From positions 1 through 46,378 of the forward strand of contig NZ_MJUZ01000020.1 of assembly GCF_002237645.1 (NCBI RefSeq): a DNA stretch of 46,378 bases, read 5' to 3'. Shown here piece after piece: positions 1 through 8,764 of the stretch. The stretch's first letter is position 1. Each line of letters begins with the position of its first letter. This stretch comes from Desulfovibrio sp. MES5. GTDB taxonomy: Bacteria > Desulfobacterota > Desulfovibrionia > Desulfovibrionales > Desulfovibrionaceae. Position numbers and translations under genes: made by a program. A model generated the notes under the pieces. The model saw nothing but the letters and a program-made list of their open reading frames with translations, was not told the origin of the DNA and did no database searches.

Positions 1-225
1 CAACCACCGTAGGCCGCATCGCTCCCTTAACGGTAGACCTCCTGCGCCATTGACAGTTTTTACCCCTCCCCAAAGAGGAGAAATGGGACCAATCTCGCCT
101 CCGCCAGAATTATCAGCTATACAGGCGACAGAAACAGAACCACAAAGAATCTACCACTAACATTTAACCTGGTACAAAAAAACGGGGCTGGTCATGGCTG
201 CCGTGAGCCCCCCCCAAAAAAAAGA

Positions 226-253
226 GCCCCCAGGCATTGATATGCCTGAGGGC
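226..253 (-). terminator. Rho-independent terminator (minus strand)
   Basis: An 11-bp stem (GCCCTCAGGCA pairing with TGCCTGGGGGC on the minus strand, one G-U pair) encloses a 6-nt loop. On the minus strand it is followed by a run of T (the A-run at 216-223 of the plus strand). The gene it serves was not identified. Confidence 0.75.
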
Positions 254-442
254 GTAACTGAACCGTTCCCAAATGCATCGTGGCAGCTAGAACGAGCACG
301 AATCGGCAAAATTCAGCAATGATATCGTCAGGGGAAAACACCCGCGCCGTCGACAGGGCTGCTATTGTCGAAGTCGCTGGAAAGCCCATCCAGAGCTCAG
401 ACGAACCACAAATCGAACCACAACCCTCAAGTTATAAAAAAT

Positions 443-472
443 AGGCTGCCATGCCTTTTAGCATAGCAGCCT
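443..472. terminator. Bidirectional hairpin terminator next to the island edge
   Basis: A 12-bp stem with one mismatch (AGGCTGCCATGC / GCATAGCAGCCT) has a 6-nt loop. AT-rich tracts lie on both sides, with an A-run before it and TTATTATTT after it, so it can work in either direction. It lies 13 bp outside the distal attachment repeat and may insulate the chromosome from the island. Confidence 0.65.
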
Positions 473-485
473 GTTATTATTTACT

Positions 486-507
486 TATGGCGGAGAGGGT
501 GGGATTC
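486..507. repeat. Distal attachment repeat of the integrated element
   Basis: These 22 bp are identical to 11794-11815, which form the 3' end of the tRNA-Ser gene (CCA end, acceptor stem and part of the T arm). The identity stops abruptly after GGGATTC: here the next bases are AACTAC, in the tRNA copy GAACCC. This is the typical footprint of a tyrosine-recombinase element that targets a tRNA 3' end, this copy being the remnant at the end away from the integrase. Confidence 0.85.
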
Positions 508-667
508 AACTACACCTATAACTATCCGATATGTTTTAAAATAAAAATGAAATGATAAATTTGTGTCCGGTTTCATATCCATTATTCGTAGCGCTCGCAC
601 GAATAGGTATGCCCCTGCCGGACCGCTATTGGGTGAACTCTCGGCTGAGCCTCCAGTGAGCAATCAG

Positions 668-3600
668 TCATGATGCGCAAGGTACACGGACATCCCGAAA
701 CGATTCACTCAGTTGAAGGGCTGCGCTTCTCCTGTCACCCATATCAACTAGCCAATCAAGTATTCGCAGAAACTTTTGCGCGAGAGTCAATGGCATTGGC
801 GAATCTCTATGTGCCATATAGTGCACAAGTTCCGCGATCCGGGCCGGAGCAAGAACGTCGTGCCATTGCACTAACCCGTTTGAGGCATTTGAAATGACCG
901 AAATAAGTTGATCTGCAAATGCTTCAGCAGGGTAATTGGCTTTAGAGCGTTCGCAGAGGGTCAAAAACATGGACATTACCGAGCCGGACCATCCTGCAAC
1001 TCGGATAAAGCGATCAACTATCGGCAAAATAAAGTTTATTTCTGACCAGTCTCCATTGACATAGCGGGCTGCTAGTTCTGCATACTCAACCGAGATAAAC
1101 ATCAATGAACGCGCGAGATCTGGCAAGTCATAGTCCCAAATTCTTCCGTCAGAATATCCATTCTGAAATACTTTGTCGCAGAGCGTATGCTCAAGGCAAA
1201 GCTCAAGAACAACTTTTGCATCTGTGTGTATAATTTGTGCATCATACACATATTTACAAATATATATATCCACAAACGGAGCTAACAGAGCCCAGCAAGC
1301 CTCCCCTTCAATTTTTAAAATCGGATCCAACAGCCGTGATCGCAAAATATCAAATGATATTGCACCAGATGCTGATCCTAGCACCCGTCCTAAAGCATGA
1401 GTCCATTCATAGAACTCAGCCGCAGGGCGGGGTTTAAATGTTTCCGTCTCCCAAGGTGGAGAATTTTTTTGAATCGTCCAACCCAAAAGGTCACTCAAAA
1501 AGTCAACGAGAGAGGCTCCTGCTTGGCTTTTCAGAATTTCACCATAAGGAATGTGCTCAAGAAATTTTTTAGCACGGTACTGATTCCACCGGATGTCGGG
1601 TTCCGTCCAGTCATCAGCGGGGCCATCGCCGTTGCCATGAGCGAATTTACTATTAAACTTGGAGGAGGGGGAGTTAAGTTTCCGCCGTCGTACCTGCCGA
1701 TTTTCTTGAGGTATTTTTATCCAAGCAACAGGGAGAGGAGAAAGTGCGGGCCAATTTTCCCCATTTTTATATAGTTCGATTGCTCTCTGTAATGCTGAGG
1801 CGACCATTTCTGAGGAGGGCGAGACTTCATTATAAGGGCGTCTCTCCGAATGACATAACGCAAAAGCTAAATAAATTCCGCACCATGACAGTTTAGGATT
1901 TTTATCCCATAATTTACACAATTCATCAAAAGCAGCTAGAGATACTATTTCCAGAGGATGTGTCAGTAACTCTAGAAGCTCTTGCGCAGTCGTTTCACTT
2001 TCAGTCCCTTCGCGCAGTTCAGCGGCAAGCCCATGCGCGAGGAATATTGAATGGTGCCATGGAACATAAGAAGATTCAGACAGTAGCGGGCTAAAAGGCT
2101 GCTCAACAAATCGTGCCACTTGTTGCAACACATCGCGAGCCCAATCAAGTTCCTCGGGAGAACGCCCTTTTCGAAAATTGAGAACTATGGCTGCGGTTGC
2201 TGCCACAGCCCCCCTAGGCATTCCCACTAGGAAGTCTTCGTCTGCACTTTGGGAAACCCTAAATAGTCCATTAGCAATTATCTCGCAGGCCGAGGCAATA
2301 GCCTTCTCAACAGTATATGTTTCATCAAGGGAGCTTTTCTTTAAAGATTTTTCTGCCCACATGTATAGGCTGCTCTCCTCCAACCGCTTAGATGCCTCTT
2401 CAGCCTTAGCCATGCTTTCTGGCGCAGATTTTGTCGGACTGACATGAACGATTGCGATTTGGTCTGGTGCTCCATCGACTCGCTGAGCGTGGTAGTTATT
2501 CCGATCCACTAGCTCTGCGTATTCAATAGCTTGTGCTGTAAGCTGCGCATTAATTTCAGTGTTATCCCGATGTTCTTCATATTCAAATGGCAATTCATTT
2601 TGAAAGCCGAGGATGGAATCTCTGGTTTTTTGGTCGTAATCTGGGTTAGAGAAAAAAATAAACCGTGGAATCATCCAACTTAGAGTTTTTCGACGAACTT
2701 CCTTGCCATTAAGCTTTTCAACTGCTTCAACATGGGACTTATCAGAGGTTTTCGTAAATCCAATCAAACTTGATGACGGTAAGCAGTCACGTACCCATCG
2801 TTTTTTATCCATATCGAGCAAACGCTGTGAACTGATAAGCGGAAATACAGTTTCTGATACGGTTTCAGTCTGGAGCGCAATCATTGCCGCGACACCTAGG
2901 ATAGCAACGCATTCATTCTCTTCTACGACAGCCTTAATGAGTTCATCTACGGGGACTCTACGCTCAAGCTCAGCGCAACACCATTCTTCTAAAGCCATCA
3001 AAGCGCAGCCAAGGATGTACGGAGGCCATACGGACCTGCACCAAAGATACTCGCGGTCATTACCCCAAAATTTTTGCGCCCCCCACGGGAATTTTATCTC
3101 GAGTGGAATTGGAGTGCTACGATGATCGTATGACCAGCGGTGCAGCTGCCTCCATGCTGTGATTGCGTGATTACATATTTCTCTGACCAGCCGTAATCCC
3201 TCTTGCGGCGCTGTTTGAAAAAGCGAATGAAAGGGGTCTCTAAGAGGAGATGACGGGAAAAATCTGTGATCATCAAGAGAAAGCTTATCCCAATCATGTG
3301 AACCCAAATGGTCAGCGAAGAGAGTAGGAAAGGATAGCTCTAGTTCTAGTCGTTCTCGTTCTGTGCGTTCATCTTCGGGTTTGGCAAGAAGAGATTTGCG
3401 CCATTCAGAATTGGATTTCTGTCGCCGAATATCACGAGAAATTCGATCTTCTGGCAACTCCTTTAGCAGGAATGCGAGTGAAATATCTACAAGCTGCTTG
3501 GGTAATGTTTGAGAAAGAATGCCTGAATAGGCTATGATGTTGTGAAAGCTTTTTTCTTCAATTCGGCTTTGATTTGTGACTCGTTGTAAATACTCTGAGA

Positions 3601-6076
3601 CGAATTCAGGCTCACTCCTTGCTGAAAGTAAAATCAACCTAACCAAAGATTCATGAAATGATGGTAAGTCTTTTATATCATCCCAACCCATTGAATCTCT
3701 AGCGCAATTTCGAGATGCCTTGAGTTCATCTTCTGCTGAAGAAAGCCATATAGAGCATTGTTTCAAGATAGCATGAGAAGTCGGATTTTTATAACCAGAA
3801 AGGGCATGTTGCCAAACCTCAAAAATGGAAATTATCTCTGGATAGAGGCGCTGCGGAATTTCTTGAATTCGCCTAATGATAAAGTCGATAAGGCGGCGCC
3901 ATGTTGTTAAATCTGATGGCCATGCAAAAAGATAAGCCATCCGAATCAAATTAGCGTTTGGCACGATTCCAGACATGACGTTAGAGTTTGGTATCGTCTT
4001 TTCAGCCTGAAACCACACAAGTACTTTTTTGAATAAATAAAAATCATCAATGAAAGTTGTTGATGCAAACAGAGCATCTGAAGCATCGAATTCCGAGGTT
4101 CCAAGAGGACCAAGTAGCCAAGCTCGTAACCATTGATATCTTAACTCAGCACACTTCAATTTTTCCAGACAGCCCCCCCAATCGTTCCCCCTAGTATATT
4201 CCCATTGAGAAATTAGCTCTACGACACGTGCAACGGCTGGAGGTTCTCCGCAGTTTTTGATTATATCCATCCACTGAGGGCTAGCCTCTGTGAGAACATA
4301 AAAAAAGGCCCACTCAAAAAAAATGTCATGTGTAAAACGAACAGATATGCCCTCACGAGCATCTTGAAGTATGCCGTCTACTCTTAGTGCGTCTAAGTGG
4401 TTGATCGTCGATAGCCTGCTAAGAAAAATTGGCTGGCTGAGATTGCTGACGCGAGCTTTTGCCAATTCAAGCAAGGTGCGCTGCCGTTCTACAACGTTTT
4501 GTCCGATTTCGTTGTAGCCACCTCGTCGCCACCAGTTTTCAATTAAGTCTATCTCTGATTGGGGAGCAAAGGTTGAATCGCTAGGGTCGGCTAGGTACCC
4601 TTGGTTAAGAATTTTTGCAAAAAAGGGCCTTCTAACAATATTTCGCACCTGATCTGTGCCAAACAGAAGCGAACGTAACTGTGGTTTTTTATTTGCCAAT
4701 ATTTCCGATTCTTGATCGTCAAATATCTCTACCTGAAGAGTCTCAACCCTCAACGTGTCAATAAAATCTCCCAACCAGTTGCGAAGAATTTCGACACCAG
4801 AGTCTCTGAGTGACACCACGATACGCCAGTCACTCAATAAAGGAGAATTTGTGATAGTGTTGAATAAATCAAGAATGACAGATTGATACCTTCTTTCTAC
4901 TCGATCTATCGCATCTATAAAAAGGATATTGGTGCCAGCTGCGCCGACTTCTACAAGAAGTCGCTCAAGAGGTATGTTTGATAGCCCATGTGATGTCGCG
5001 TAGCTAATCCAACTTGTTCCTTCGAGCTGCTCTGCTTTGATGAAGATCGTCGGACCATGTTCAAGCGAGCGCTCCACAGCCTGCCGCATTATGACGGATT
5101 TACCACTTCCGGGGAGGCCTCGAATCTGGAGCAAGCGTGCTGCTGATAGTTTAGTATTATAGTCATCAAGCAGCGCACTTCTTTCAACATTAATTCCACT
5201 AATATCATCAGGGATAAGGCTCACATAGCTTCTAGCTAGTTCAGTTAACTTGTTTAAGTCAGAAACGATTGAGGGGGCTCCACGTAGTTGCACGAGGTGC
5301 GATACGTCCTTTACAAGCCGGATACGGTTAAATTGGCCAGATTTTCCCGCAGAATCGCGTGCCCACTGAATCATTTTCCCCCATACGAGGGGAGCTTTGC
5401 ATCCCTCGTTTGGGGCTAAACATTCCCTTATACGATTAATAGCTTCTGGAGAATCCGTGTTGCCTTCACGAAGAAAGTCAAACTGAATAAGCACAAAATG
5501 GGCAAGAAACTGGTGGGCTTCGTCATCTGCACATGGTGTACCATTTATTTTTTCTAGCAAGGAGAGGATAGTTTCTTTAATCGCCCGTATTTCATCACTT
5601 GCACTCCCATTTGGCGCAAAACGAGCATTAAAATGTTCAGGAGTGAGGCTTTCTCGTGCCCAGTCACAAAGGGTTTTGAGGGCACGTTCTTTGGCGGAGG
5701 AGATTGTGCCAACGGCTGTACCGTAGCGATCAATGCCAAAACGAAAATTATTTTTTTTGAAAGTTGCCCAACTGTCGCGAATGATATCACGAAAATCATT
5801 ATTTGACTCAGCATTGCTGACAGTGAGCGAACGCTTAATTTGCAAGCTAAGGCGTGCTTCATTTTCTGTCGTATCTTTAAAGTCAACAATGACGTCATCA
5901 AGTGGTTCGCCGAAGTCACGCTGTTGAACCGAAACACAACATACAATTCGATCTTCAATCCCGGGCGCATATGCTTCGGCGAGAAGGGCAGCAAGATAAA
6001 AAGCTGCCACATTACCTTCATAGGTAAATCCTTCTCCTCCGGCTAATTCTGGTGATTGGGGCATAGTTTTATACAA
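668..6076 (-). CDS. Giant nuclease-STAND NTPase, Avs/Cap4-like antiphage candidate
   Basis: An 1802-residue protein. The N-terminus (about 1-240) has a start like that of Cap4/DUF4297-type dsDNA nucleases (GGEGFTYEGNVAAFYL, residues 13-28). A possible PD-(D/E)xK core follows: acidic LDD (59-61) and QIK (79-81, Lys81). The central NTPase has Walker A GLPGSGKS (320-327), Walker B ILFIDAID (384-391) and a following VVSLRD strand (about 420-425), the STAND/NACHT pattern. About 1100 remaining residues lack known motifs and look largely helical, as expected of a repeat-type sensor. Effector-STAND-sensor order matches Avs antiviral proteins, which sense phage proteins and then cut DNA; that function is inferred here. 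The start at 6076 has a poor ribosome site; Met5 (6064) is an alternative. It is AT-rich against the core genome and lies alone, convergent with the island edge. Confidence 0.6.
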   Translation of the reverse strand: MYKTMPQSPELAGGEGFTYEGNVAAFYLAALLAEAYAPGIEDRIVCCVSVQQRDFGEPLDDVIVDFKDTTENEARLSLQIKRSLTVSNAESNNDFRDIIRDSWATFKKNNFRFGIDRYGTAVGTISSAKERALKTLCDWARESLTPEHFNARFAPNGSASDEIRAIKETILSLLEKINGTPCADDEAHQFLAHFVLIQFDFLREGNTDSPEAINRIRECLAPNEGCKAPLVWGKMIQWARDSAGKSGQFNRIRLVKDVSHLVQLRGAPSIVSDLNKLTELARSYVSLIPDDISGINVERSALLDDYNTKLSAARLLQIRGLPGSGKSVIMRQAVERSLEHGPTIFIKAEQLEGTSWISYATSHGLSNIPLERLLVEVGAAGTNILFIDAIDRVERRYQSVILDLFNTITNSPLLSDWRIVVSLRDSGVEILRNWLGDFIDTLRVETLQVEIFDDQESEILANKKPQLRSLLFGTDQVRNIVRRPFFAKILNQGYLADPSDSTFAPQSEIDLIENWWRRGGYNEIGQNVVERQRTLLELAKARVSNLSQPIFLSRLSTINHLDALRVDGILQDAREGISVRFTHDIFFEWAFFYVLTEASPQWMDIIKNCGEPPAVARVVELISQWEYTRGNDWGGCLEKLKCAELRYQWLRAWLLGPLGTSEFDASDALFASTTFIDDFYLFKKVLVWFQAEKTIPNSNVMSGIVPNANLIRMAYLFAWPSDLTTWRRLIDFIIRRIQEIPQRLYPEIISIFEVWQHALSGYKNPTSHAILKQCSIWLSSAEDELKASRNCARDSMGWDDIKDLPSFHESLVRLILLSARSEPEFVSEYLQRVTNQSRIEEKSFHNIIAYSGILSQTLPKQLVDISLAFLLKELPEDRISRDIRRQKSNSEWRKSLLAKPEDERTERERLELELSFPTLFADHLGSHDWDKLSLDDHRFFPSSPLRDPFHSLFQTAPQEGLRLVREICNHAITAWRQLHRWSYDHRSTPIPLEIKFPWGAQKFWGNDREYLWCRSVWPPYILGCALMALEEWCCAELERRVPVDELIKAVVEENECVAILGVAAMIALQTETVSETVFPLISSQRLLDMDKKRWVRDCLPSSSLIGFTKTSDKSHVEAVEKLNGKEVRRKTLSWMIPRFIFFSNPDYDQKTRDSILGFQNELPFEYEEHRDNTEINAQLTAQAIEYAELVDRNNYHAQRVDGAPDQIAIVHVSPTKSAPESMAKAEEASKRLEESSLYMWAEKSLKKSSLDETYTVEKAIASACEIIANGLFRVSQSADEDFLVGMPRGAVAATAAIVLNFRKGRSPEELDWARDVLQQVARFVEQPFSPLLSESSYVPWHHSIFLAHGLAAELREGTESETTAQELLELLTHPLEIVSLAAFDELCKLWDKNPKLSWCGIYLAFALCHSERRPYNEVSPSSEMVASALQRAIELYKNGENWPALSPLPVAWIKIPQENRQVRRRKLNSPSSKFNSKFAHGNGDGPADDWTEPDIRWNQYRAKKFLEHIPYGEILKSQAGASLVDFLSDLLGWTIQKNSPPWETETFKPRPAAEFYEWTHALGRVLGSASGAISFDILRSRLLDPILKIEGEACWALLAPFVDIYICKYVYDAQIIHTDAKVVLELCLEHTLCDKVFQNGYSDGRIWDYDLPDLARSLMFISVEYAELAARYVNGDWSEINFILPIVDRFIRVAGWSGSVMSMFLTLCERSKANYPAEAFADQLISVISNASNGLVQWHDVLAPARIAELVHYMAHRDSPMPLTLAQKFLRILDWLVDMGDRRSAALQLSESFRDVRVPCAS

Positions 6077-6126
6077 TAGTTAAAGTCTCATTTAAAATAT
6101 GGGCCACACCAAATGCGGACACCTTT

Positions 6127-6174
6127 GTTATAGCATAAGGTAAGGTTCCGCATAGCGCAATTCGTTACCTTATG
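6127..6174 (-). promoter_or_regulatory. Candidate promoter/operator of the nuclease-STAND gene
   Basis: A perfect 10-bp inverted repeat, CATAAGGTAA (6134-6143) and TTACCTTATG (6165-6174), lies about 60-100 bp upstream of the giant gene. On the minus strand it directly abuts a -10-like TATAAC (complement of 6127-6132). No good -35 box is visible, which would fit an activator- or repressor-controlled promoter. The regulator is unknown. Confidence 0.4.
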
Positions 6175-6225
6175 GTCTTTGAAGCGTTTGTACTTAATTT
6201 GATTAAACTGGCTTACCGGAACGAT

Positions 6226-6250
6226 AGAGGGCGGCCTAAGGCCGCCCTCT
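6226..6250. terminator. Perfect 12-bp hairpin after higA
   Basis: AGAGGGCGGCCT and its exact complement are separated by one base. It lies 18 bp beyond the higA stop. The T-rich stretch is on the plus-strand side (ATTTTC), so termination of the minus-strand higBA transcript would rely mainly on the very stable stem. Confidence 0.6.
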
Positions 6251-6267
6251 ATTTTCTGAACAAAATA

Positions 6268-6573
6268 TTATAGCGTAGCACTAGCCCTCTGCAACTCGCT
6301 GTAAGGAACTATCCTTTCCATCTCCGTGCGCTTCTGAGCATCCATCGAATCCGCTTCATACTGCGCCTGCAAGTTGACCCACAAATTGAGGTCAGTTTCA
6401 AAAAACTTTGCAAGCCGCAGGGCAGTGTCTACAGAGATACCCCGCTTTTCGTTAATAATCTCATGCACTCGTGAAGCGGGAATCCGCAGCTCCAGAGCAA
6501 GCATGGAGGCAGTGAGACCAAGTGGAGCCATATATTCTTCGCGCAATATTTCGCCGGGGTGAATAGCAATCAT
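6268..6573 (-). CDS. higA: HigA-type antitoxin
   Basis: A 101-residue helix-turn-helix antitoxin. It starts with the family signature IHPGEILREEYM, has the XRE-type helix region LTASMLALELRIPASRVHEI and the typical RGISVDTALRLAKFF segment. The start at 6573 is chosen over an upstream ATG (6618) because it sits behind AGGAGA with 6-nt spacing and matches the family N-terminus. It follows the toxin gene higB (toxin first, as in HigBA modules), 56 bp after it. The protein should bind and neutralise HigB and repress the operon through the palindrome at 6976-6996. Confidence 0.9.
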   Translation of the reverse strand: MIAIHPGEILREEYMAPLGLTASMLALELRIPASRVHEIINEKRGISVDTALRLAKFFETDLNLWVNLQAQYEADSMDAQKRTEMERIVPYSELQRASATL

Positions 6574-6629
6574 AAAATATCTCCTAACCATGAGTGGTGT
6601 TTTGTTGTTTTCTGCCAATAGCTTTGCCG

Positions 6630-6908
6630 CTAGTGATAATCCACCACTTCTACATCATATGCGTTTCCATCTTCCCATCGAAAGCATATGCGCCACTGCA
6701 TGTTAATAGCGATGCTGAATTGACCGTCCCGATCTCCCTTCAATTTTTCCAGCCTGTTGCCTGAAGGAATTCGGAGCGAATTGAGCTGGCCTGTTGCATG
6801 CAGAATACGCAGCATGCGCAACCCCTTTCGCTGTGCTGTATTCAGAGGCGGAAAATTGCCAGAGGTAAAAAGCTCTTCCGTCTCTTCGTTTTTGAAGCTC
6901 ATAATCAT
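6630..6908 (-). CDS. higB: HigB/RelE-family toxin
   Basis: A 92-residue RelE/ParE-superfamily toxin, expected to cleave mRNA at the ribosome. Recognisable segments are MIMSFKNEETEELF at the start, RKGLRMLRILHATGQLNSL with RIPSGNRLEKLKGDRDGQ in the middle, and the C-terminal core WRICFRWEDG followed by VEVVDYH. The length is normal for HigB. The open frame extends 19 codons further upstream; the start at 6908 is preferred for family length. Beside a putative abortive-infection gene, the pair could act as an addiction module for the island or add to phage defence; this is inference from context. Confidence 0.9.
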   Translation of the reverse strand: MIMSFKNEETEELFTSGNFPPLNTAQRKGLRMLRILHATGQLNSLRIPSGNRLEKLKGDRDGQFSIAINMQWRICFRWEDGNAYDVEVVDYH

Positions 6909-6975
6909 CTGAAGCGTACCCTCATTAATGCCTCCAGCGAATAGCCTGAACGCTCTTGGCAGCATTCGCAGCGCG

Positions 6976-7030
6976 AATACGTTAAGCGTATTCGTTAAAC
7001 ATAAATGCGCTCAATTTTGCTCGTTGTCAA
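6976..7030 (-). promoter_or_regulatory. higBA promoter and palindromic operator
   Basis: A perfect -35 box TTGACA lies on the minus strand (complement of 7025-7030). About 20 bp downstream is an AT-rich TTTATG-like -10 region. The inverted repeat CGAATACG / CGTATTCG (6976-6983 and 6989-6996, 5-bp spacer) lies just downstream, where a HigA dimer would block transcription. This fits the usual autoregulation of HigBA operons. Confidence 0.6.
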
Positions 7031-7095
7031 TATTAGGGCGCGGAAGGAGGTTATCCATGCTTCACGCGCCCATTGCTACTCAACAATATCAGCCA

Positions 7096-7563
7096 TTACC
7101 TTTTGAGCCAGCCGATAAAGGCGTACAAAAACACAAAGAAAAGTGCTGTGCATCCAGCAGTTACACTTGCCAACCACCACGTATCACCCCGCAATTCCTT
7201 GCCGTAACCATCCATTACTGCACGCGATTTATCAAAATACTCCTTTGATGCGATTGCCGCCGCCTCGCACTTTGCCATGCATTGCTCCATACGCGCCCTG
7301 TGTTGATTCAAAACCTCAACGGGATAATCCCTCACCTGACGGGCTGCGCCCTCGATCTCGTTGGCTGCGCGCGAGGTAGCGCTTTGCAATTCCTTCAAAC
7401 GTTGTATCAGCTCTTGCGAATTCTTGATCCGGGTTTCCTCTTGTAAGCTCAACACCATCAGATGGGCTTCTACCCTTGTCTGATCTATCTCGCTCGGCGC
7501 GGTCTGTGCTGTCGCCGCTTCCGATGCCCTGCTCATGTTCTTCAATTCGTCTATCTTGCTCAT
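7096..7563 (-). CDS. MobB-like coiled-coil membrane protein, overlaps relaxase gene
   Basis: A 155-residue protein with a long, charged, probably coiled-coil region (about 25-115) and a single C-terminal membrane segment (about 126-148, WWLASVTAGC onward), ending in WLKR. Its first 248 bp overlap the 3' end of the relaxase gene in another frame. Such nesting is known from ColE1-type mob regions, where mbeB lies inside mbeA. MobB-type proteins link the relaxosome to the membrane and the coupling protein. The assignment rests on position, overlap and the coil-plus-membrane layout, not on a specific motif. Confidence 0.65.
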   Translation of the reverse strand: MSKIDELKNMSRASEAATAQTAPSEIDQTRVEAHLMVLSLQEETRIKNSQELIQRLKELQSATSRAANEIEGAARQVRDYPVEVLNQHRARMEQCMAKCEAAAIASKEYFDKSRAVMDGYGKELRGDTWWLASVTAGCTALFFVFLYAFIGWLKR

Positions 7564-8302
7564 GGAGTAATCCTCTGAGTTGCAATGCGCCCCATGTGTA
7601 GCCTTTGCCGAGCTTGCTGCCCTTGAACTTCACGTCACCAAGCGCAAAGCTGATCCCCGAAACAAATCCGGTGGAGGCTTTATTTAAACGCACGGTCATG
7701 CCCTGGGCCGCCAATTTCTGACAAAACGCATTCAACGCAATTTTTTGCGTAAGGGCCGCATCAATTATTTTTTGTAGGTTCATGCGGGTGGATGCCTCGC
7801 CAGTACGCAGGGCGTGCTCAATCTCCTCTTTCGTAAGGGCTGCCCGCAACGTTTCCCGGCTTGAGCTCACTTGCCGAAGAGAAAACCGTTGCTCCAGTTC
7901 CCGCATGATTTTTTCTTGTCGCCTGTAGTCGTGCGCGTCAGTCACCACTTTTCCATCCAGTGCAATTCTGTTCACCAGAATATGAATGTGTGCGTGTGCT
8001 GCGTCAGTATGTCGGCTAATGACATATTGATTGTTTATAAAACCCATGCCTTGAAGCCACGAACGAGCAGCCTCGCACCACTGCTCATCTGATAGGGATT
8101 CTTCCGGGTGTAGGCTCAGGCTCACATGACAAACGGCCTTGGACAGATTCGGCCTCAGGGCGCGAATAGCTCCAAACTCCGCAGCAAGGGCGCGTGGTGT
8201 TCGCCCCGCCATATTGGTTTCAAGCAGCAGGCTTTTGTGGGGCTGCAAATCATAGGTGGCCGCCCCACGAAAGCCCTTGCCCTTGATACATTTGGCTATC
8301 AA
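7316..8302 (-). CDS. mobA: MobP-type relaxase (MobA/VirD2 family)
   Basis: A 328-residue relaxase that would nick oriT and pilot the strand in conjugal transfer. The N-terminal domain has the candidate catalytic Tyr17 (GAATYDL) and the histidine motif H98-TDAA-H103-A-H105-I-H107-I, which binds the metal ion. The basic, low-complexity C-terminus overlaps the mobB-like gene. The start overlaps the mobC stop (ATGA), so mobC-mobA-mobB form one minus-strand operon. All key residues are present, so in principle the protein is active, and the element could still be mobilised if excised by another recombinase. Confidence 0.9.
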   Translation of the reverse strand: MIAKCIKGKGFRGAATYDLQPHKSLLLETNMAGRTPRALAAEFGAIRALRPNLSKAVCHVSLSLHPEESLSDEQWCEAARSWLQGMGFINNQYVISRHTDAAHAHIHILVNRIALDGKVVTDAHDYRRQEKIMRELEQRFSLRQVSSSRETLRAALTKEEIEHALRTGEASTRMNLQKIIDAALTQKIALNAFCQKLAAQGMTVRLNKASTGFVSGISFALGDVKFKGSKLGKGYTWGALQLRGLLHEQDRRIEEHEQGIGSGDSTDRAERDRSDKGRSPSDGVELTRGNPDQEFARADTTFEGIAKRYLARSQRDRGRSPSGEGLSR

Positions 8303-8706
8303 GGCGCTTCTTCCGCAACTGGCGGCATGCTGTCAGCAACACCCATCAGGGAAGCTTGCAAACACATGATCTGGCGAAGTAGTTCCCTCAGTAGTCCGAA
8401 GGGAACAGCTGTTCGGCCCGCATTGGCAGCCTTGGCGATTTGGTTAAGATTAACGCCCAACCGCGCAAGTTCGCCGTAGGTCTTGCGGTTAACCTCTGGC
8501 ACAGGGGGAAGCGGCATGCGCCTGCTCAAAGCTGCTGTGCGTAACCACTGCGCAGGACTCATGCCCATGTGCTGCGCACGAAGCTGAAGCGCCTCCCACT
8601 CAGCCGGATTGACGCGCACCCCGATTGTCATGTGGCGCACCTTTATGGGGTCGCCTTTTGGGCGGCCATTTTTTCGGGGGGCGTGTTTGCGCGACTCAGC
8701 AAGCAT
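8299..8706 (-). CDS. mobC: Relaxosome accessory protein MobC
   Basis: About 135 residues. The protein has a basic N-terminus, a ribbon-helix-helix-like stretch (KVRHMTIGVRVNPAEWEAL) and the typical MobC core (ELARLGVNLNQIAKAAN) with a leucine-rich end. MobC proteins bind near oriT and help the relaxase open the DNA. The start at 8706 (MLAESRKHAP) is preferred over an upstream in-frame ATG at 8775. It is the first gene of the mobC-mobA-mobB operon and lies next to the hairpins at 8765-8875, which are the best oriT candidates. Confidence 0.85.
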   Translation of the reverse strand: MLAESRKHAPRKNGRPKGDPIKVRHMTIGVRVNPAEWEALQLRAQHMGMSPAQWLRTAALSRRMPLPPVPEVNRKTYGELARLGVNLNQIAKAANAGRTAVPFGLLRELLRQIMCLQASLMGVADSMPPVAEEAP

Positions 8707-8764
8707 AGGCGCGCTCCTTTTGCCGTGAAGCGGCAATGTGTTTTGACGCCTCGCAGAGCAAGCC

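Larger units (their letters stand above)
1..485. other. Left chromosomal flank, no recognisable gene
   Basis: I see no convincing coding region here. Short open frames exist but lack a ribosome binding site and any recognisable family signature. The stretch holds two strong hairpins (226-253 and 443-472), so it looks like a convergent gene-end region that lay downstream of the tRNA-Ser gene before the mobile element inserted. Confidence 0.6.
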
